64,000 nucleotides of DNA from Caulobacter vibrioides (GTDB lineage: Bacteria > Pseudomonadota > Alphaproteobacteria > Caulobacterales > Caulobacteraceae), in the NCBI GenBank assembly GCA_001449105.1, contig LNIY01000002.1, positions 1-64,000 of the forward strand. Direction: 5' to 3'. A model generated the notes under the pieces. It did not search any database, was not told the DNA's origin, and saw only the letters and a program-made list of their open reading frames with translations. The translations under genes were made by a program, and so were the position numbers. Of the stretch, positions 29,672 to 40,608 are shown piece by piece; the stretch's first letter is position 1, and each line of letters opens with the position of its first letter.

Positions 29672-31111
29672 ATGACGTTCTCCGCCAACATCTCCCTCGT
29701 CCTGCCCGAGCTGATCCTCGGGGTCTCGGCCCTGCTGCTGCTGGTCTGGGGCGCCTTCTCCAAGAAGACCACGCCAGTCTTCACGGGCGCTTCGGTCCTG
29801 GCTCTCGTCGTCGCCGCCGCCTTCGCGGCGCACGGCCCGCACGGCCACGCCTTCAACGGCGTCTACTCGGCCGACGCCGCGGCCAGCTACGCCAAGGTCG
29901 CGATCTTCCTGTTCAGCGCCCTGGCCATCGTGCTCGGCGACCGCTGGCTCGCCGCCCGCGGCGACCAGAAGTTCGAGTTCCCGGTCCTGGTGATCCTGTC
30001 GGCCGTCGGCATGGGCGTCACCGCCTCGGCCGGCGACCTGATCAGCCTCTATATCGGCGTCGAGCTGCAATCGCTGGCCCTGTACGTCCTGGCGGCCTTC
30101 CGCCGCGACGACGCCAAGGCCTCGGAAGCCGGCCTGAAGTACTTCGTGCTGGGCGCTCTGTCGTCGGGCATCCTGCTGTACGGCGCCTCGCTGATCTACG
30201 GCTTCGCCGGTTCGACCCGCTTCGCCGACATCGCCGTCGCCTCGCACGGCGCCCACGGCCTTGGCCTGCTGTTCGGCCTGATCTTCGTGATCTGCGGTCT
30301 GGCGTTCAAGGTTTCGGCCGCCCCGTTCCACATGTGGACCCCGGACGTCTACGAAGGCGCCCCGACCCCGGTCGTCGGCTTCTTCGCCGCTGCGCCGAAG
30401 CTGGCCGCCATGATGATGTTCGCCCGCGTGCTGGGCGACGCCTTCCCGGACGCCGTGTCGCAATGGCGCCAGGTGCTGATCATTGCGGCTCTGCTGTCGG
30501 TGTTCGTCGGCGCGTTCGCGGGCCTAGCCCAGACCAACCTCAAGCGCCTGTGGGCCTATTCCTCGATCGCCAACGTCGGTTACGCCCTGCTGGGCGTCGC
30601 CACCGGCGGCGAGGTCGGCATCCACTCGATGCTGGTGTTCATGGTGCTCTACATGGTGGACGTCACCGGCTTCTTCGCCTGCCTGCAGGCGCTGAACCGC
30701 GACGGCAAGCCGATGGAGACCATCGAGGACATGGCCGGCCTGGTGAAGGAACGTCCGGGCGTGGCCCTGGCCCTGACCGCGTTCTCGCTGTCGGCGCTGG
30801 GCCTGCCGCCGTTCTCGGGCTTCTGGGCCAAGTTCTACGTCTTCAAGGCCGCCATGGGTTCGGGCGACGTGCCGCTGCAGTGGGCCGCCGTCCTGGGCTT
30901 GGTCGGCAGCGTCGTAGCCGCCTTCTATTACCTGCGCCTGATCAAGGCGATGTGGTTCGACGCGCCGGCCGGCGCGGTGGACAAGCCGCAACCGACCGCT
31001 CGCGCGATCGGCTTCGTCGCGGCGCTGTTCTCGTTCCCGGTCGTTCTGGTCGCGCTGATCTGGCTCGACCCCGCCGCAAAGCTCGCGGCGGCCGCTTTCG
31101 GCCACCTCTGA
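29672..31111 (+). CDS. nuoN: NADH-quinone oxidoreductase subunit N
   Basis: The third antiporter-like subunit, about 479 residues, with YIGVELQSLALYVLAAFRRDD and FHMWTPDVYEGAPTPVVGFFAAAPKLA as family marks. I chose the ATG (MTFSANISLVLPE) with GAGGG 5 bases upstream. A GTG 12 bases earlier, overlapping the nuoM stop, is possible. It is the last complex I gene; birA follows at once with no terminator visible. Confidence 0.96.
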   Translation: MTFSANISLVLPELILGVSALLLLVWGAFSKKTTPVFTGASVLALVVAAAFAAHGPHGHAFNGVYSADAAASYAKVAIFLFSALAIVLGDRWLAARGDQKFEFPVLVILSAVGMGVTASAGDLISLYIGVELQSLALYVLAAFRRDDAKASEAGLKYFVLGALSSGILLYGASLIYGFAGSTRFADIAVASHGAHGLGLLFGLIFVICGLAFKVSAAPFHMWTPDVYEGAPTPVVGFFAAAPKLAAMMMFARVLGDAFPDAVSQWRQVLIIAALLSVFVGAFAGLAQTNLKRLWAYSSIANVGYALLGVATGGEVGIHSMLVFMVLYMVDVTGFFACLQALNRDGKPMETIEDMAGLVKERPGVALALTAFSLSALGLPPFSGFWAKFYVFKAAMGSGDVPLQWAAVLGLVGSVVAAFYYLRLIKAMWFDAPAGAVDKPQPTARAIGFVAALFSFPVVLVALIWLDPAAKLAAAAFGHL

Positions 31112-31112
31112 C

Positions 31113-31883
31113 GTGACGGGAGGCCCCCCGTTCGACGACGGGGCGGGCAAGGGGCCGCCCGTCGTCGTTCTCGACGAGATCGACTCGACCAACGCCGAGG
31201 TCCGCCGCCGCGCAGAAGCGGGGCGGACCGAGCCCGTCTGGATCGTCGGCCTGCGGCAGACCGCGGGCCGGGGGCGCCGGGGCCGCGCCTGGGAAACCGG
31301 CGACGGCAATCTGGCCGCCACCCTTCTGCTCACTCTCGACAAGCCGCCCGCCGAAGCCGCCCAGGTCTCGTTCGTCGCCGCCCTGGCGGTGGCCGACCTG
31401 CTGGCGACCTACGTTCCCGAGCGCCTGGTCAGCCTGAAATGGCCCAACGACCCGATGGTCGGCGGCCTGAAGATCAGCGGCATCCTCATCGAGTCCGGCA
31501 AGTCGCCCGACGGCGGCCTGTGGCTGGCCGTGGGGATCGGCGTCAACCTCGCCCGCAAGCCCATCGACAGCGAACGCCCGACCACGGCTCTGCCGACCTG
31601 GCGCGCCGAACCGCCGCCGTCGCCCGTCGAGGCGATCCAGGTGCTGGCCGCCTCGTTCGACCGCTGGCTCGACGTCTGGATGCGCCTGGGCTTTCCCGCC
31701 ATCGCCGACGCCTGGACCGCCAAGGCCCACGGCCTTGGCGAACCCTGCGTCGCCCGCCTGGGAACCGAGACGGTCGAGGGCATAGCCGAGGGCCTGGACG
31801 GCGATGGGGCCTTGCGCCTGCGCCTGCCCGACGGCCAACTGCGCCGGATCACCGCCGGCGACGTCTTCTTCGGAGCTTCGTGA
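31113..31883 (+). CDS. birA: Biotin--[acetyl-CoA-carboxylase] ligase
   Basis: A 256-residue biotin protein ligase without the N-terminal DNA-binding domain of E. coli BirA, so it is an enzyme and not a repressor. It attaches biotin to BCCP. Marks: [13 protein letters not shown], the biotinyl-AMP loop [11 protein letters not shown] and [19 protein letters not shown], then the small C-terminal SH3-like domain. It starts with GTG one base after nuoN ends, so complex I and this cofactor operon are joined; nuo-birA-coaX linkage is common in alphaproteobacteria. Confidence 0.93.
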   Translation: MTGGPPFDDGAGKGPPVVVLDEIDSTNAEVRRRAEAGRTEPVWIVGLRQTAGRGRRGRAWETGDGNLAATLLLTLDKPPAEAAQVSFVAALAVADLLATYVPERLVSLKWPNDPMVGGLKISGILIESGKSPDGGLWLAVGIGVNLARKPIDSERPTTALPTWRAEPPPSPVEAIQVLAASFDRWLDVWMRLGFPAIADAWTAKAHGLGEPCVARLGTETVEGIAEGLDGDGALRLRLPDGQLRRITAGDVFFGAS

Positions 31884-32662
31884 TGCTGCTGGCCATCGAA
31901 CAGGGCAACACCAACACCATGTTCGCGATCCACGACGGCCAGTCGTGGATCGCCCAGTGGCGGGCCGCCACCGAGAGCACGCGCACCGCCGACGAGTACG
32001 TGGTGTGGCTGTCGCAGCTGATGTCGATGCAGGGCCTGGGCTTCCGCTCGCTGGACGCCTGCATCATCTCCAGCGTCGTGCCCCAGTCGCTGTTCAACCT
32101 GCGCAACCTGTCGCGCCGCTACCTGAACGTCGAGCCGCTGGTCATCGGCGAGAACGCCAGGTTGGGCGTCGACATCCGCATCGACAAGCCGTCCGAGGCA
32201 GGCGCCGACCGCCTGGTCAACGCCGTGGGCGCCAGCATGCTCTACAAGGGGCCGCTGATCGTGATCGACAGCGGCACGGCCACCACCTTCGACGTCGTGG
32301 CCGCCGACGGCGCCTTCGAGGGCGGCATCATCGCCCCGGGCATCAACCTTTCCATGCAGGCGCTGCACGAAGCGGCCGCCAAGCTGCCCCGCATCGCCAT
32401 CCAGCGTCCCGGCAAGATCGTGGGCACCGACACGGTCGGCGCCATGCAGTCGGGCGTGTTCTGGGGCTATATCTCACTCATCGAAGGGCTCGTCTCGCGC
32501 ATCAAGGAAGAGCGCGGCGAGGACCTGACCGTGGTCGCCACCGGCGGCGTCGCGTCGCTGTTCGAGGGCGCCACCGACAGCATCGACCACTTCGACCCCG
32601 ATCTGACCATCCGTGGTCTCCTCGAAATTCACCGCCGCAATACCCACCTAGGGACCGAATGA
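31883..32662 (+). CDS. coaX: Type III pantothenate kinase
   Basis: A 259-residue CoaX, the ASKHA-fold kinase that makes the first step of CoA from pantothenate. Marks: [14 protein letters not shown] at the start, [24 protein letters not shown] and the late ATGGVASLF. The first motif usually reads DxGNT; here Glu6 replaces Asp, a conservative change that keeps the charge. The ATG overlaps the birA stop by one base. No frame evidence of damage. Confidence 0.92.
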   Translation: MLLAIEQGNTNTMFAIHDGQSWIAQWRAATESTRTADEYVVWLSQLMSMQGLGFRSLDACIISSVVPQSLFNLRNLSRRYLNVEPLVIGENARLGVDIRIDKPSEAGADRLVNAVGASMLYKGPLIVIDSGTATTFDVVAADGAFEGGIIAPGINLSMQALHEAAAKLPRIAIQRPGKIVGTDTVGAMQSGVFWGYISLIEGLVSRIKEERGEDLTVVATGGVASLFEGATDSIDHFDPDLTIRGLLEIHRRNTHLGTE

Positions 32663-34338
32663 AAAAGCAAACCAACGACGAGCTCGTCTTCCTGCCGCTG
32701 GGCGGGTCGAACGAGATCGGCATGAACTTCAACCTGTACGGCTACGGGCCCGCCGACGACCGCAAGTGGATCGTCGTCGACCTCGGCGTCACCTTCGGCG
32801 ACCAGACGACGCCGGGCGTCGAGATCATCCTGCCCGACCCCGAGTACATCGTCCCCTATGCCGACGACATCCTCGGCATCGTCCTGACCCACGCGCACGA
32901 AGACCACCTGGGCGCCGTCGCCTGGCTGTGGCCGCAGCTGAAGGCGCCGGTCTACGCCACGCCCTTCACCGCGTTCCTGCTGCGCGAGAAGCTGCGCGAC
33001 GCCAACCTGCTGGACGAGGTCGAGATCATCGAGGTGCCGCTGAGCGGCAGCTTCGACCTCGGCCCGTTCCACCTGGAGATGGTCACGCTCACCCACTCGA
33101 TCCCCGAGCCGAACGGCCTGGCGATCAAGACGCCGCTGGGCACCATCCTGCACACCGGCGACTGGAAGATCGATCCCGATCCCCAGCTGGGCGCGGCCAC
33201 CGACGTCGACGCCCTGCGCCGCCTGGGCGACGAGGGCGTGCTGGCCATGGTCTGCGACAGCACCAACGTCTTCGTCGAGGGCACCGCCGGCTCGGAAGCC
33301 GACGTCCGCGTCGAGATGAACAAGCTGATCGCCAGCCTGACCGGCAAGATCGCCGTGGCCTGCTTCGCCTCGAACGTGGCCCGGATGGACACCGTGATCC
33401 GCGCGGCGCAAGCCGCCGGCCGCAAGGTGTGCCTGGCCGGCCGTTCGATGCACCGCATGGCCGCCGCCGCCCGCTCGGTCGGGCTGCTGGATGGGCTGGA
33501 GCCGTTCGTCACCGACGACCAGGCCAAGCACATGCCCGAGAACGAGATCCTCTATCTCTGCACCGGCAGCCAGGGCGAGGCGAGGGCGGCCCTGGCCCGC
33601 ATCGCCGAGGGCAACCACCCGCACGTGAAGCTCTCCTCGGGCGACCACGTGGTGTTCAGCTCGCGCGTGATCCCGGGCAACGAGATCCCGATCCGCAACC
33701 TGCAGAACAAGCTGGCCGACCGCGGCGTGCGCCTGCACACCGAGCGCGACACCCCCGGCATCCACGTCAGCGGCCACCCGTGCCGCGACGAGCTGAAGCA
33801 GATGTACCAGTGGGCCCGCCCGCAGATCGCCGTGCCGACCCACGGCGAGCGTCGTCACCTGCTCGAACACGCCGCCTTCGCCAAGGACCTGCAGGTCCCG
33901 CACGCCGTCAGCCCGCGCAACGGCGACATGGTGCGACTGGCGCCGGGCCATCCGGAGATCATCGACGAGGTGCCGGCCGGTCGCCTGTACGTCGACGGCG
34001 GCGTCGTGACGCCCGAGAACGGCGAAGCCCTGCGCGAGCGTCGCCACGCGGCGTTCAACGGCGTGCTGGCCGTGTCGATCGTGCTGGACGGCCGCAACAA
34101 GGTGGTCTCGGGCCCGCAGGTGCGTGGCCTGGGCCTGGCCGGCGACGAGGAGTATCCGCTCGACGAGGCGCTGGACGACCTGGCGGAAGAGGCCGAAGAG
34201 GCCTTCAAGCGCCTGTCGGGCGACGACCGCGAGATCGACGAGACCATCGAGAACGCCATCTCGCGCGCCGTGAAGAAGGCCGCCTTCCGCATCTGGGAAC
34301 GCAAGCCGGTCGTCGAGACGACCGTCCTGCGCCTCTGA
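32659..34338 (+). CDS. rnj: Ribonuclease J
   Basis: A 559-residue metallo-beta-lactamase/beta-CASP ribonuclease with 5'-exonuclease and endonuclease activity, used in rRNA maturation and mRNA decay. The metal motif is HAHEDH at residues 78-83, and further motifs are [22 protein letters not shown] and the C-terminal [20 protein letters not shown]. It overlaps coaX by 4 bases (ATGA). The C-terminal dimerisation part is present. Confidence 0.94.
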   Translation: MKKQTNDELVFLPLGGSNEIGMNFNLYGYGPADDRKWIVVDLGVTFGDQTTPGVEIILPDPEYIVPYADDILGIVLTHAHEDHLGAVAWLWPQLKAPVYATPFTAFLLREKLRDANLLDEVEIIEVPLSGSFDLGPFHLEMVTLTHSIPEPNGLAIKTPLGTILHTGDWKIDPDPQLGAATDVDALRRLGDEGVLAMVCDSTNVFVEGTAGSEADVRVEMNKLIASLTGKIAVACFASNVARMDTVIRAAQAAGRKVCLAGRSMHRMAAAARSVGLLDGLEPFVTDDQAKHMPENEILYLCTGSQGEARAALARIAEGNHPHVKLSSGDHVVFSSRVIPGNEIPIRNLQNKLADRGVRLHTERDTPGIHVSGHPCRDELKQMYQWARPQIAVPTHGERRHLLEHAAFAKDLQVPHAVSPRNGDMVRLAPGHPEIIDEVPAGRLYVDGGVVTPENGEALRERRHAAFNGVLAVSIVLDGRNKVVSGPQVRGLGLAGDEEYPLDEALDDLAEEAEEAFKRLSGDDREIDETIENAISRAVKKAAFRIWERKPVVETTVLRL

Positions 34339-34342
34339 CGGA

Positions 34343-35089
34343 ATGACGCCCGAGGATCCGATCCCGACCGAAGCCTCCGCGCCGCCCCGGCGCGAGAGGC
34401 TGTTCGGCCGCAGCCCGGCCATCATCTGGTTCGAGGCCTGGCCGGTGATCGTGATCCTGGCGACGATCTGGCTCGTCTTCCTGGTGCAGTCGGCCTTCGA
34501 GCTGATCGGGGCCGGGGAGACGATCTTCGTGCTGGGCGGGCTTTGGAAGCCAGGGGTCTACCAGGGTCTGTGGTGGACGCCGTTGACCCACATGTTCATG
34601 CACATGAGTTGGGGTCAGCCCTGGGGCTGGCTGCATATCGTGTTCAACAGCGGTGGCCTGGTGGCGCTGGGGCCGGCGATCGCCCAGCGGTTCGGCCGCG
34701 ACGCCCTGGGCGGGGTGCTGTTCATCGTCTTCTACCTCGTCTGCGGCCTGGCCGGGGCGGGCGCCTTCCTGCTGCTGGGGCCCGACCAGGTGCTGGCCGT
34801 CGGGGCCTCGGGCGCGATCTTCGGCCTGTGGGGCGCGGTCGCTCGGCTGAACGGGGCGGGCGAGGCCAAGCTCGCGCCGATCCTCGCGCCGTCGGTTCTG
34901 CGCCAGGTCGGCTCCGCTGCGATCTCGAACCTGGTCGTCCTGGGCGCGGCCTTCGGCTACGGGGCGATGTCGGGCGGAAGCGGCGGCATCGCCTGGCAGG
35001 CCCACCTGGGCGGCTTCGTGGCCGGCTTCTTCCTGATCGGCCTCATGCCGGTGCGCTTCCACTGGCTGAAGGGCCTTCGCGGCGCTTGA
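34343..35089 (+). CDS. Rhomboid-family intramembrane serine protease
   Basis: 248 residues with a polar leader and about six membrane helices. The catalytic pair is visible: Ser156 in VGASGAIFGLWG and His221 in WQAHLGGFVAGF, and helix 2 has the HIVFNSGGL motif that supplies the oxyanion residues. It cleaves single-pass membrane proteins within the membrane. It starts 4 bases after the RNase J stop, so it is in the same operon. The substrate is unknown. Confidence 0.9.
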   Translation: MTPEDPIPTEASAPPRRERLFGRSPAIIWFEAWPVIVILATIWLVFLVQSAFELIGAGETIFVLGGLWKPGVYQGLWWTPLTHMFMHMSWGQPWGWLHIVFNSGGLVALGPAIAQRFGRDALGGVLFIVFYLVCGLAGAGAFLLLGPDQVLAVGASGAIFGLWGAVARLNGAGEAKLAPILAPSVLRQVGSAAISNLVVLGAAFGYGAMSGGSGGIAWQAHLGGFVAGFFLIGLMPVRFHWLKGLRGA

Positions 35090-35150
35090 CTGCCGCGACC
35101 GGAGGCGCGGTTAGTTGGGCTCCCACTCCGCACGAACCGGGACAGGAACC

Positions 35151-35570
35151 ATGATCGGCAGGCTCAACCACGTCGGCGTCGCCACGCCCTCCATCGACGA
35201 GTCGGTGAAGATGTACCGCGAGCTGCTGGGCGCCACCTCGGTCACCGAGAAGTGGGCGATGCCGGAGCAGGGGGTCTGGGTCTGTTTCGTCAACCTGCCC
35301 AACAGCCAGATCGAGCTGATCGAGCCCTATGGCGAGGCCTCGCCCATCCACGCCTTCCTGGCCAAGAACCCCAAGGGCGGCCAGCACCATGTCTGCTTCG
35401 AGGTCGAGAACATCTACGAAGCGCGCGACGCGCTGGTCGCCAAGGGCGCGACCGTGCTAGGCGAGCCCAGGATCGGCGCCCATGGAACGCTGATCATCTT
35501 CGTTCACCCCAAGGACATGGGCGGCATGCTCGTGGAATTGATGGAAAGCCCCAAGGACGCGCATCACTGA
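35151..35570 (+). CDS. mce: Methylmalonyl-CoA epimerase
   Basis: A 139-residue vicinal-oxygen-chelate enzyme. It interconverts the R and S forms of methylmalonyl-CoA in propionyl-CoA breakdown. Marks: RLNHVGVATPSIDESVKMYRELLGA with the first metal histidine, PNSQIELIEPYGE, GGQHHVCFEVENI and the end HPKDMGGMLVELME. The frame runs 12 codons further up, but the ATG here has an ACAGGA site and matches the family start. Confidence 0.93.
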   Translation: MIGRLNHVGVATPSIDESVKMYRELLGATSVTEKWAMPEQGVWVCFVNLPNSQIELIEPYGEASPIHAFLAKNPKGGQHHVCFEVENIYEARDALVAKGATVLGEPRIGAHGTLIIFVHPKDMGGMLVELMESPKDAHH

Positions 35571-35830
35571 TGGGCCCGATCACCAGCGTCGCGATCTTCC
35601 TGACCATCTGGTGGACGGTGCTGTTCGCCGTGCTGCCGCTGGGCACGCGCAGCTATCACGAGATGGGGATCGAGCCGCCGCCGGGCGCGGATCCCGGCGC
35701 GCCCGTGAACCCGAACCTCAAGCGCAAGTTCCTCACCACCACCTGGGTGGCGGCGCTGCTGTTTTCGATTCTCTGGCTGGTGGTGAAGTTCCAGCTGGTC
35801 AGCCTGCCGGACATCCCCTCGACCTACTGA
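35570..35830 (+). CDS. DUF1467 family small membrane protein
   Basis: 86 residues with two hydrophobic helices (about 4-24 and 58-78) and the family signature VLFAVLPLGTRSYHE between them. Members are found next to methylmalonyl-CoA epimerase or proS in many alphaproteobacteria; function is unknown. The ATG overlaps the stop of the epimerase gene by one base, so the two are translated together. Confidence 0.85.
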   Translation: MGPITSVAIFLTIWWTVLFAVLPLGTRSYHEMGIEPPPGADPGAPVNPNLKRKFLTTTWVAALLFSILWLVVKFQLVSLPDIPSTY

Positions 35831-35835
35831 AAACT

Positions 35836-36010
35836 TTTGCAGCCGGGGGCTCGGCGCCCAAGGGTTGTGCGAACCGCGATCTCCTGCCCGTCAAACGCCC
35901 ATGTCTTGGGCGAAACGCGCGGACCTTGAACGCCAGCGGCAATCGCATGCCCCAACAGCCGTTCGACGGTCGTAGATTGTCATGACGAGGCCGGGTTCGG
36001 CCTTGCTCTG
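35836..36010 (+). ncRNA. Candidate structured RNA between the DUF1467 gene and proS
   Basis: No gene fits here. The RNA could fold as a long rod: GGGTTGTGCGA near 35864 pairs (with wobbles) with TCGCATGCCCC near 35943, CCGCG pairs with CGCGG further in, and CGCCCATGTCTTGGGCG forms the inner hairpin. A second hairpin (AGGCCG-GGTT-CGGCCT, 35988-36003) follows. The 5' GTGCGAA and the ACCTTGAAC run recall 6S RNA, but the match is weak. The limits are approximate. Confidence 0.28.
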
Positions 36011-36039
36011 TGGCGTCTTCCCCGACGATGAACTTGAAC

Positions 36040-36076
36040 GGCCGCGCGATTGAACCGCGCGGCCTTCTTTTCGTTT
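36040..36076 (+). terminator. Intrinsic terminator upstream of proS
   Basis: A 9-bp stem, GGCCGCGCG paired with CGCGCGGCC, with a 7-base loop, then TTCTTTTCGTTT. It ends either the epimerase/DUF1467 transcript or a small RNA made in this 416-base gap. The following 170 bases hold no recognisable gene. Confidence 0.8.
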
Positions 36077-36183
36077 AGCCTGGCCCGAAGGCGTCGGGCC
36101 AAGGCGAGGGCGGTTTCGGCGCCCAACTCTTTCGACAGTCAGGCGCCCTCGACACTCAAAGCGTCATCTTTTCGCCGCGCGCG

Positions 36184-36213
36184 TTGCCAAGCTGAACGGC
36201 GACCGGCTATCTC
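36184..36213 (+). promoter_or_regulatory. Possible housekeeping promoter of proS
   Basis: TTGCCAA, a 15-base gap and GCTATCTC resemble the Caulobacter consensus TTGACGS and GCTANAWC, about 35 bases before the proS ATG. The position fits and a terminator lies upstream. The -35 has two mismatches. Confidence 0.4.
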
Positions 36214-36246
36214 AACGCCTCGAATACTCCCGGAGACGTCTCGTCC

Positions 36247-37572
36247 ATGCGCCTGTCGCGCTACTTCCTGCCCGTCCTGAAAGAAGCTCCCTCCGACGCC
36301 CAGATCGCTTCGCACCAGCTGATGCTGCGCGCGGGCATGATCCGCCAGGAGGCCGCCGGCATCTATGCGTGGTTGCCACTGGGCCTGCGGGTGCTGAACA
36401 AGATCGAGCAGATCGTCCGCGAGGAGATGGACCGCGCCGGCGCCATCGAGCTGCTGATGCCGACGCTTCAGCTCGCCGACCTGTGGCGCGAGTCGGGCCG
36501 CTACGACGCCTACGGCCCGGAGATGCTGCGCATCACCGACCGTCACGAGCGCGAGCTGCTGTACGGGCCCACCAACGAGGAGATGGTCACCGAGATCTTC
36601 CGCGCCTCGGTGCGGAGCTACAAGGACCTGCCCAAGAACCTCTACCATGTGCAGTGGAAGTTCCGCGACGAGCGCCGCCCGCGCTTCGGCGTGATGCGCG
36701 GCCGTGAGTTCCTGATGAAGGACGCCTACAGCTTCGACCTCGACGCCGAGGGCGCGCGCAAGTCGTACAACCGCATGTTCGTGGCCTATCTGAACCTCTA
36801 CGCCCGCATGGGCCTGAAGGCCGTGCCGATGCGCGCCGACACCGGTCCGATCGGCGGCGACCTGTCCCACGAGTTCATCGTGCTGGCCGAGACGGGCGAG
36901 AGCGCCGTCTTCTGCCACAAGGATCTCGTCGAGATGGATCCGCCCGGCGCCGATGTCGACTGGTACGGCGACCTGCAGCCGCTGGTGGACCAGCGGACGG
37001 CCCTCTACGCCGCCACCGAGGAAATGCACGACGAAGCCGCCTTCGACGCGATCCCCGAGGGCGACCGCCTGTCGGCCCGCGGCATCGAGGTCGGCCACAT
37101 CTTCTCGTTCGGCACGAAGTATTCCGAGCCGATGAAGGCCCTGGTCATGGGCCCCGACGGCAAGGAAACGCCGGTCCAGATGGGCAGCTACGGCGTCGGC
37201 GTCTCGCGCCTGCTGGGCGCGATCATCGAGGCCAGCCACGACGAAGGCGGCATCATCTGGCCGGAAAGCGTCGCGCCGTACCATGTCGGCATCGTCAACA
37301 TGCGCCAGGGCGACGGCGCCTGCGACGGCGCTTGCGAGGCCGCCTACAAGGCCCTGCAGGCCGCCGGCGTCGACGTGCTCTATGACGACACCGATGCTCG
37401 CGGCGGCGCCAAGTTCGCCACCATGGACCTGATCGGCCTGCCCTGGCAGCTGATCGTCGGTCCCAAGGGCATCGCCGACGGCGTGGTCGAGCTGAAGAAC
37501 CGCAAGACCGGCGAGCGCGTCTCCGAGCCGCTCGATGCGGTTCTCGCCCGCCTGACCGGCAAGGCCGCCTGA
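36247..37572 (+). CDS. proS: Prolyl-tRNA synthetase (short alphaproteobacterial type)
   Basis: A 441-residue class II synthetase. Motif 2 is seen as [26 protein letters not shown] and the [11 protein letters not shown] segment precedes it; the C-terminal anticodon-binding domain begins near residue 345 (YHVGIVNM). It lacks the roughly 180-residue editing insertion of the E. coli enzyme, as usual for this group, so clearing of Ala-tRNA-Pro must be done elsewhere. Its stop overlaps the lolC ATG by one base. Confidence 0.95.
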   Translation: MRLSRYFLPVLKEAPSDAQIASHQLMLRAGMIRQEAAGIYAWLPLGLRVLNKIEQIVREEMDRAGAIELLMPTLQLADLWRESGRYDAYGPEMLRITDRHERELLYGPTNEEMVTEIFRASVRSYKDLPKNLYHVQWKFRDERRPRFGVMRGREFLMKDAYSFDLDAEGARKSYNRMFVAYLNLYARMGLKAVPMRADTGPIGGDLSHEFIVLAETGESAVFCHKDLVEMDPPGADVDWYGDLQPLVDQRTALYAATEEMHDEAAFDAIPEGDRLSARGIEVGHIFSFGTKYSEPMKALVMGPDGKETPVQMGSYGVGVSRLLGAIIEASHDEGGIIWPESVAPYHVGIVNMRQGDGACDGACEAAYKALQAAGVDVLYDDTDARGGAKFATMDLIGLPWQLIVGPKGIADGVVELKNRKTGERVSEPLDAVLARLTGKAA

Positions 37573-38838
37573 TGGCGATCGGCGCGGGGCCCTTCGGGAT
37601 CTGGGAACGGACGGTCGCCTGGCGTTACCTGCGCACCAAGCGCAAGAACGGCGGCGTGGCCCTGATCTCGGTGATCTCGTTCAGCGCGGTGATGCTGGCG
37701 GTGTTCGCCCTCATCACCGTGATGAGCGTCATGAACGGCTTCCGCGCCGAGCTTCTCGGCCGGCTGCTCGGCTTCAACGGCCACATCTACGCCCAGGGAC
37801 CGCTGGTCAACGGGCCCGACCGCGAGGGCGTGATCGCCCGCATCAAGGCCAGCCCCGGCGTGGTGCAGGCCGCCCCCCTGGTCGAGGCCCAGGCCATGGT
37901 CATCGGTCCCAACCAGGTGACCGGCGCCATCGTGCGCGGCGTCAACCCGGCCGACCTGCGCGGCATGAAGCTGATCTCCGGCAACATCAAGCAGGGCTCG
38001 CTCGAGGGCTTCGGCGAGGGCGAGTACGGCGGCGACATGGTGCTGATCGGCGATCGCATGGCCCGCAACCTGGGTCTCTCGGTCGGCGACCCGATCACCC
38101 TGATCTCGCCTTCGGGCCCGGCCACGGCCTTCGGCACGTCCACCCGCGAGAAGGACTACGTGGTCGGCGGCGTGTTCAGCGTCGGCATGAGCCAGTTCGA
38201 CGAGAGCTACGTGATGATGCCGCTGGCCCAGGCGCAGCTGTTCTTCGGGCGCGATACGGCCATCGACTATGTCGAGGTCAAGCTGACCGATCCCGACAAC
38301 GCCAAGCAGGCCAAGGCCGCCATCGAGCAGGCCGTCGGTCCCGGCGCCTTCATCACCGACTGGATGGACAAGAACAGCAGCTACTTCAACGCGCTGCAGG
38401 TCGAGCGCAAGGTGATGCGCCTGATCCTGTTCTTCATCGTCGCCATCGCCACGCTCAACATCATCTCGGGCCTGGTGATGCTGGTGAAGAACAAGGGGCG
38501 CGACATCGCCATCCTGCGCACCATGGGCGCCAGCCAGTCGTCGATACTGCGCATCTTCATCATGGCCGGCGCCTCGATCGGCCTGGCCGGCACCCTGATG
38601 GGCCTGCTGCTGGGCGTCCTGTTCTGCGCCAACATCACGGCCATCCAGAACTTCGTCGAATGGGCCACCGGCACGGCCGTGTTCAGCGCCGACATCTATT
38701 TCCTGGCCCACATCCCGGCCAAGATCGACTGGGTCGAGGTGGCCGGCGTGGTCTCGATCTCCACCCTGATGAGCGTGCTGGCGACCCTGCCGCCGGCGCT
38801 GCGGGCCTCGCGCCTCGATCCCGTTGAGGCCCTTCGCT

Positions 38839-38846
<8 letters not shown>
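37572..38846 (+). CDS. lolC: LolC/LolE-type lipoprotein-releasing ABC transporter permease
   Basis: A 424-residue permease of the MacB/FtsX fold. There is one membrane helix near residues 25-50 after FGIWERTVAWRYLRTKRK, a large periplasmic domain (about 50-270), then three helices. It works with LolD to lift outer-membrane lipoproteins from the inner membrane. Only one permease gene is present, so it probably forms a homodimer (LolF-like). Its end overlaps lolD by 8 bases. Confidence 0.93.
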
Positions 38847-39525
<679 letters not shown>

Positions 39526-39546
39526 GCTCCAGGCCGGTCGCGCCGT

Positions 39547-40503
39547 CTAGAGCAGCGCCTCGCGCATCGCCGCGAAGAACCCCGCCTGGTCGATCTTCTT
39601 GATCACCCGGGCGTTGGGCTCGCGGCGCTTGAGGGCCGGGTCGGCGATCTCGATGTCCGGCAGGATCGAGTGCGAGACGCTGAGATAGCCGCGCGTCAGC
39701 TCGCCCATGGTCTCCACGTCGATCACGCAGCGCTCGGCCTCAAGCACGAGGCTCTCGTCCAGCATGGCCGCGCAGGTCAGGGCGTCGGGGTGCAGGCTGC
39801 CGTCCAGCCCCTCGGTGTCGCGGGCGAAGGCCAGCGAGGCCTCGTTGACCTTGGTGAAGAACGCCGAGCGCGGCGTGCCCAGGGCGTCCAGGTCCGCCAG
39901 CTGCGCGGTCGTCAGCAGGCCGTCGCGCAGGGTCTCCGTCCAGGTGACCACGTGCAGGTCGAAGCCGGCGTTGACGACGATCTTCGCCGCCTCGGGGTCG
40001 ACATAGAAATTGTACTCGGCCGCCGGCGTGACGTTGCCGACGCCGTTGTCGGTGCCGCCCATCACCCACAGGGCCTTGGCGGCCTTAGCGATCCTCGGTT
40101 CGCGCAGCACGGCCAGGGCGATGTTGGTCAGCGGCGCCTGGGCCAGCAGGGTGATCTCGCCGGGCGCTTCCATCACCCGCCGCACGATCTCGTCGGCGGC
40201 ATGACCGGGGGAGGGGCGCTGGGCGGTCCTGGGAAACGCCGCGTCGCTCATGCCGTCCTCGCCGAACACGTAGGCGGCGTCGAGCGGGATGCGGCTGAAC
40301 GGCTTGCCAGCGCCCAGATAGACCGGCACGCCGGCCGCCTCGCAGGCCTCCAGCGTCACCAGGGCGTTCTCGGCGTGCTGCGCAAAGCCGACATTGCCGT
40401 GGCTGATGGTAATGGCCTCGACGCTCACGCCCGGGCGGCGCAGGGCGAGCATCAGGGAGAAGACGTCGTCTCCGGCGGTGTCGGTGTCGATGATCAGGCG
40501 CAT
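39547..40503 (-). CDS. Nucleoside hydrolase (IUNH family)
   Basis: A 318-residue protein of the inosine-uridine-preferring nucleoside hydrolase fold, which splits ribonucleosides into base and ribose with a calcium ion. The N-terminal metal motif reads DTDTAGDDVFSLMLALR where most relatives have DTDPGxDDA, but the three aspartates that bind calcium remain. GNVG and TNIALAVL follow as expected. The frame extends 30 codons further upstream; this ATG begins the motif. It converges on lolD and is divergent from sidA-dnaE. Confidence 0.86.
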   Translation of the reverse strand: MRLIIDTDTAGDDVFSLMLALRRPGVSVEAITISHGNVGFAQHAENALVTLEACEAAGVPVYLGAGKPFSRIPLDAAYVFGEDGMSDAAFPRTAQRPSPGHAADEIVRRVMEAPGEITLLAQAPLTNIALAVLREPRIAKAAKALWVMGGTDNGVGNVTPAAEYNFYVDPEAAKIVVNAGFDLHVVTWTETLRDGLLTTAQLADLDALGTPRSAFFTKVNEASLAFARDTEGLDGSLHPDALTCAAMLDESLVLEAERCVIDVETMGELTRGYLSVSHSILPDIEIADPALKRREPNARVIKKIDQAGFFAAMREALL

Positions 40504-40608
40504 GGCGGGGCTTCTGCCGCGTTCCTCGCCGGAAGGCCAGAGCCGCCCGGTTGATCCGCGGCGATCGGCCCCGCGCGACAAAAAAGCTCGCAACGCGCCT
40601 GTGGACTA

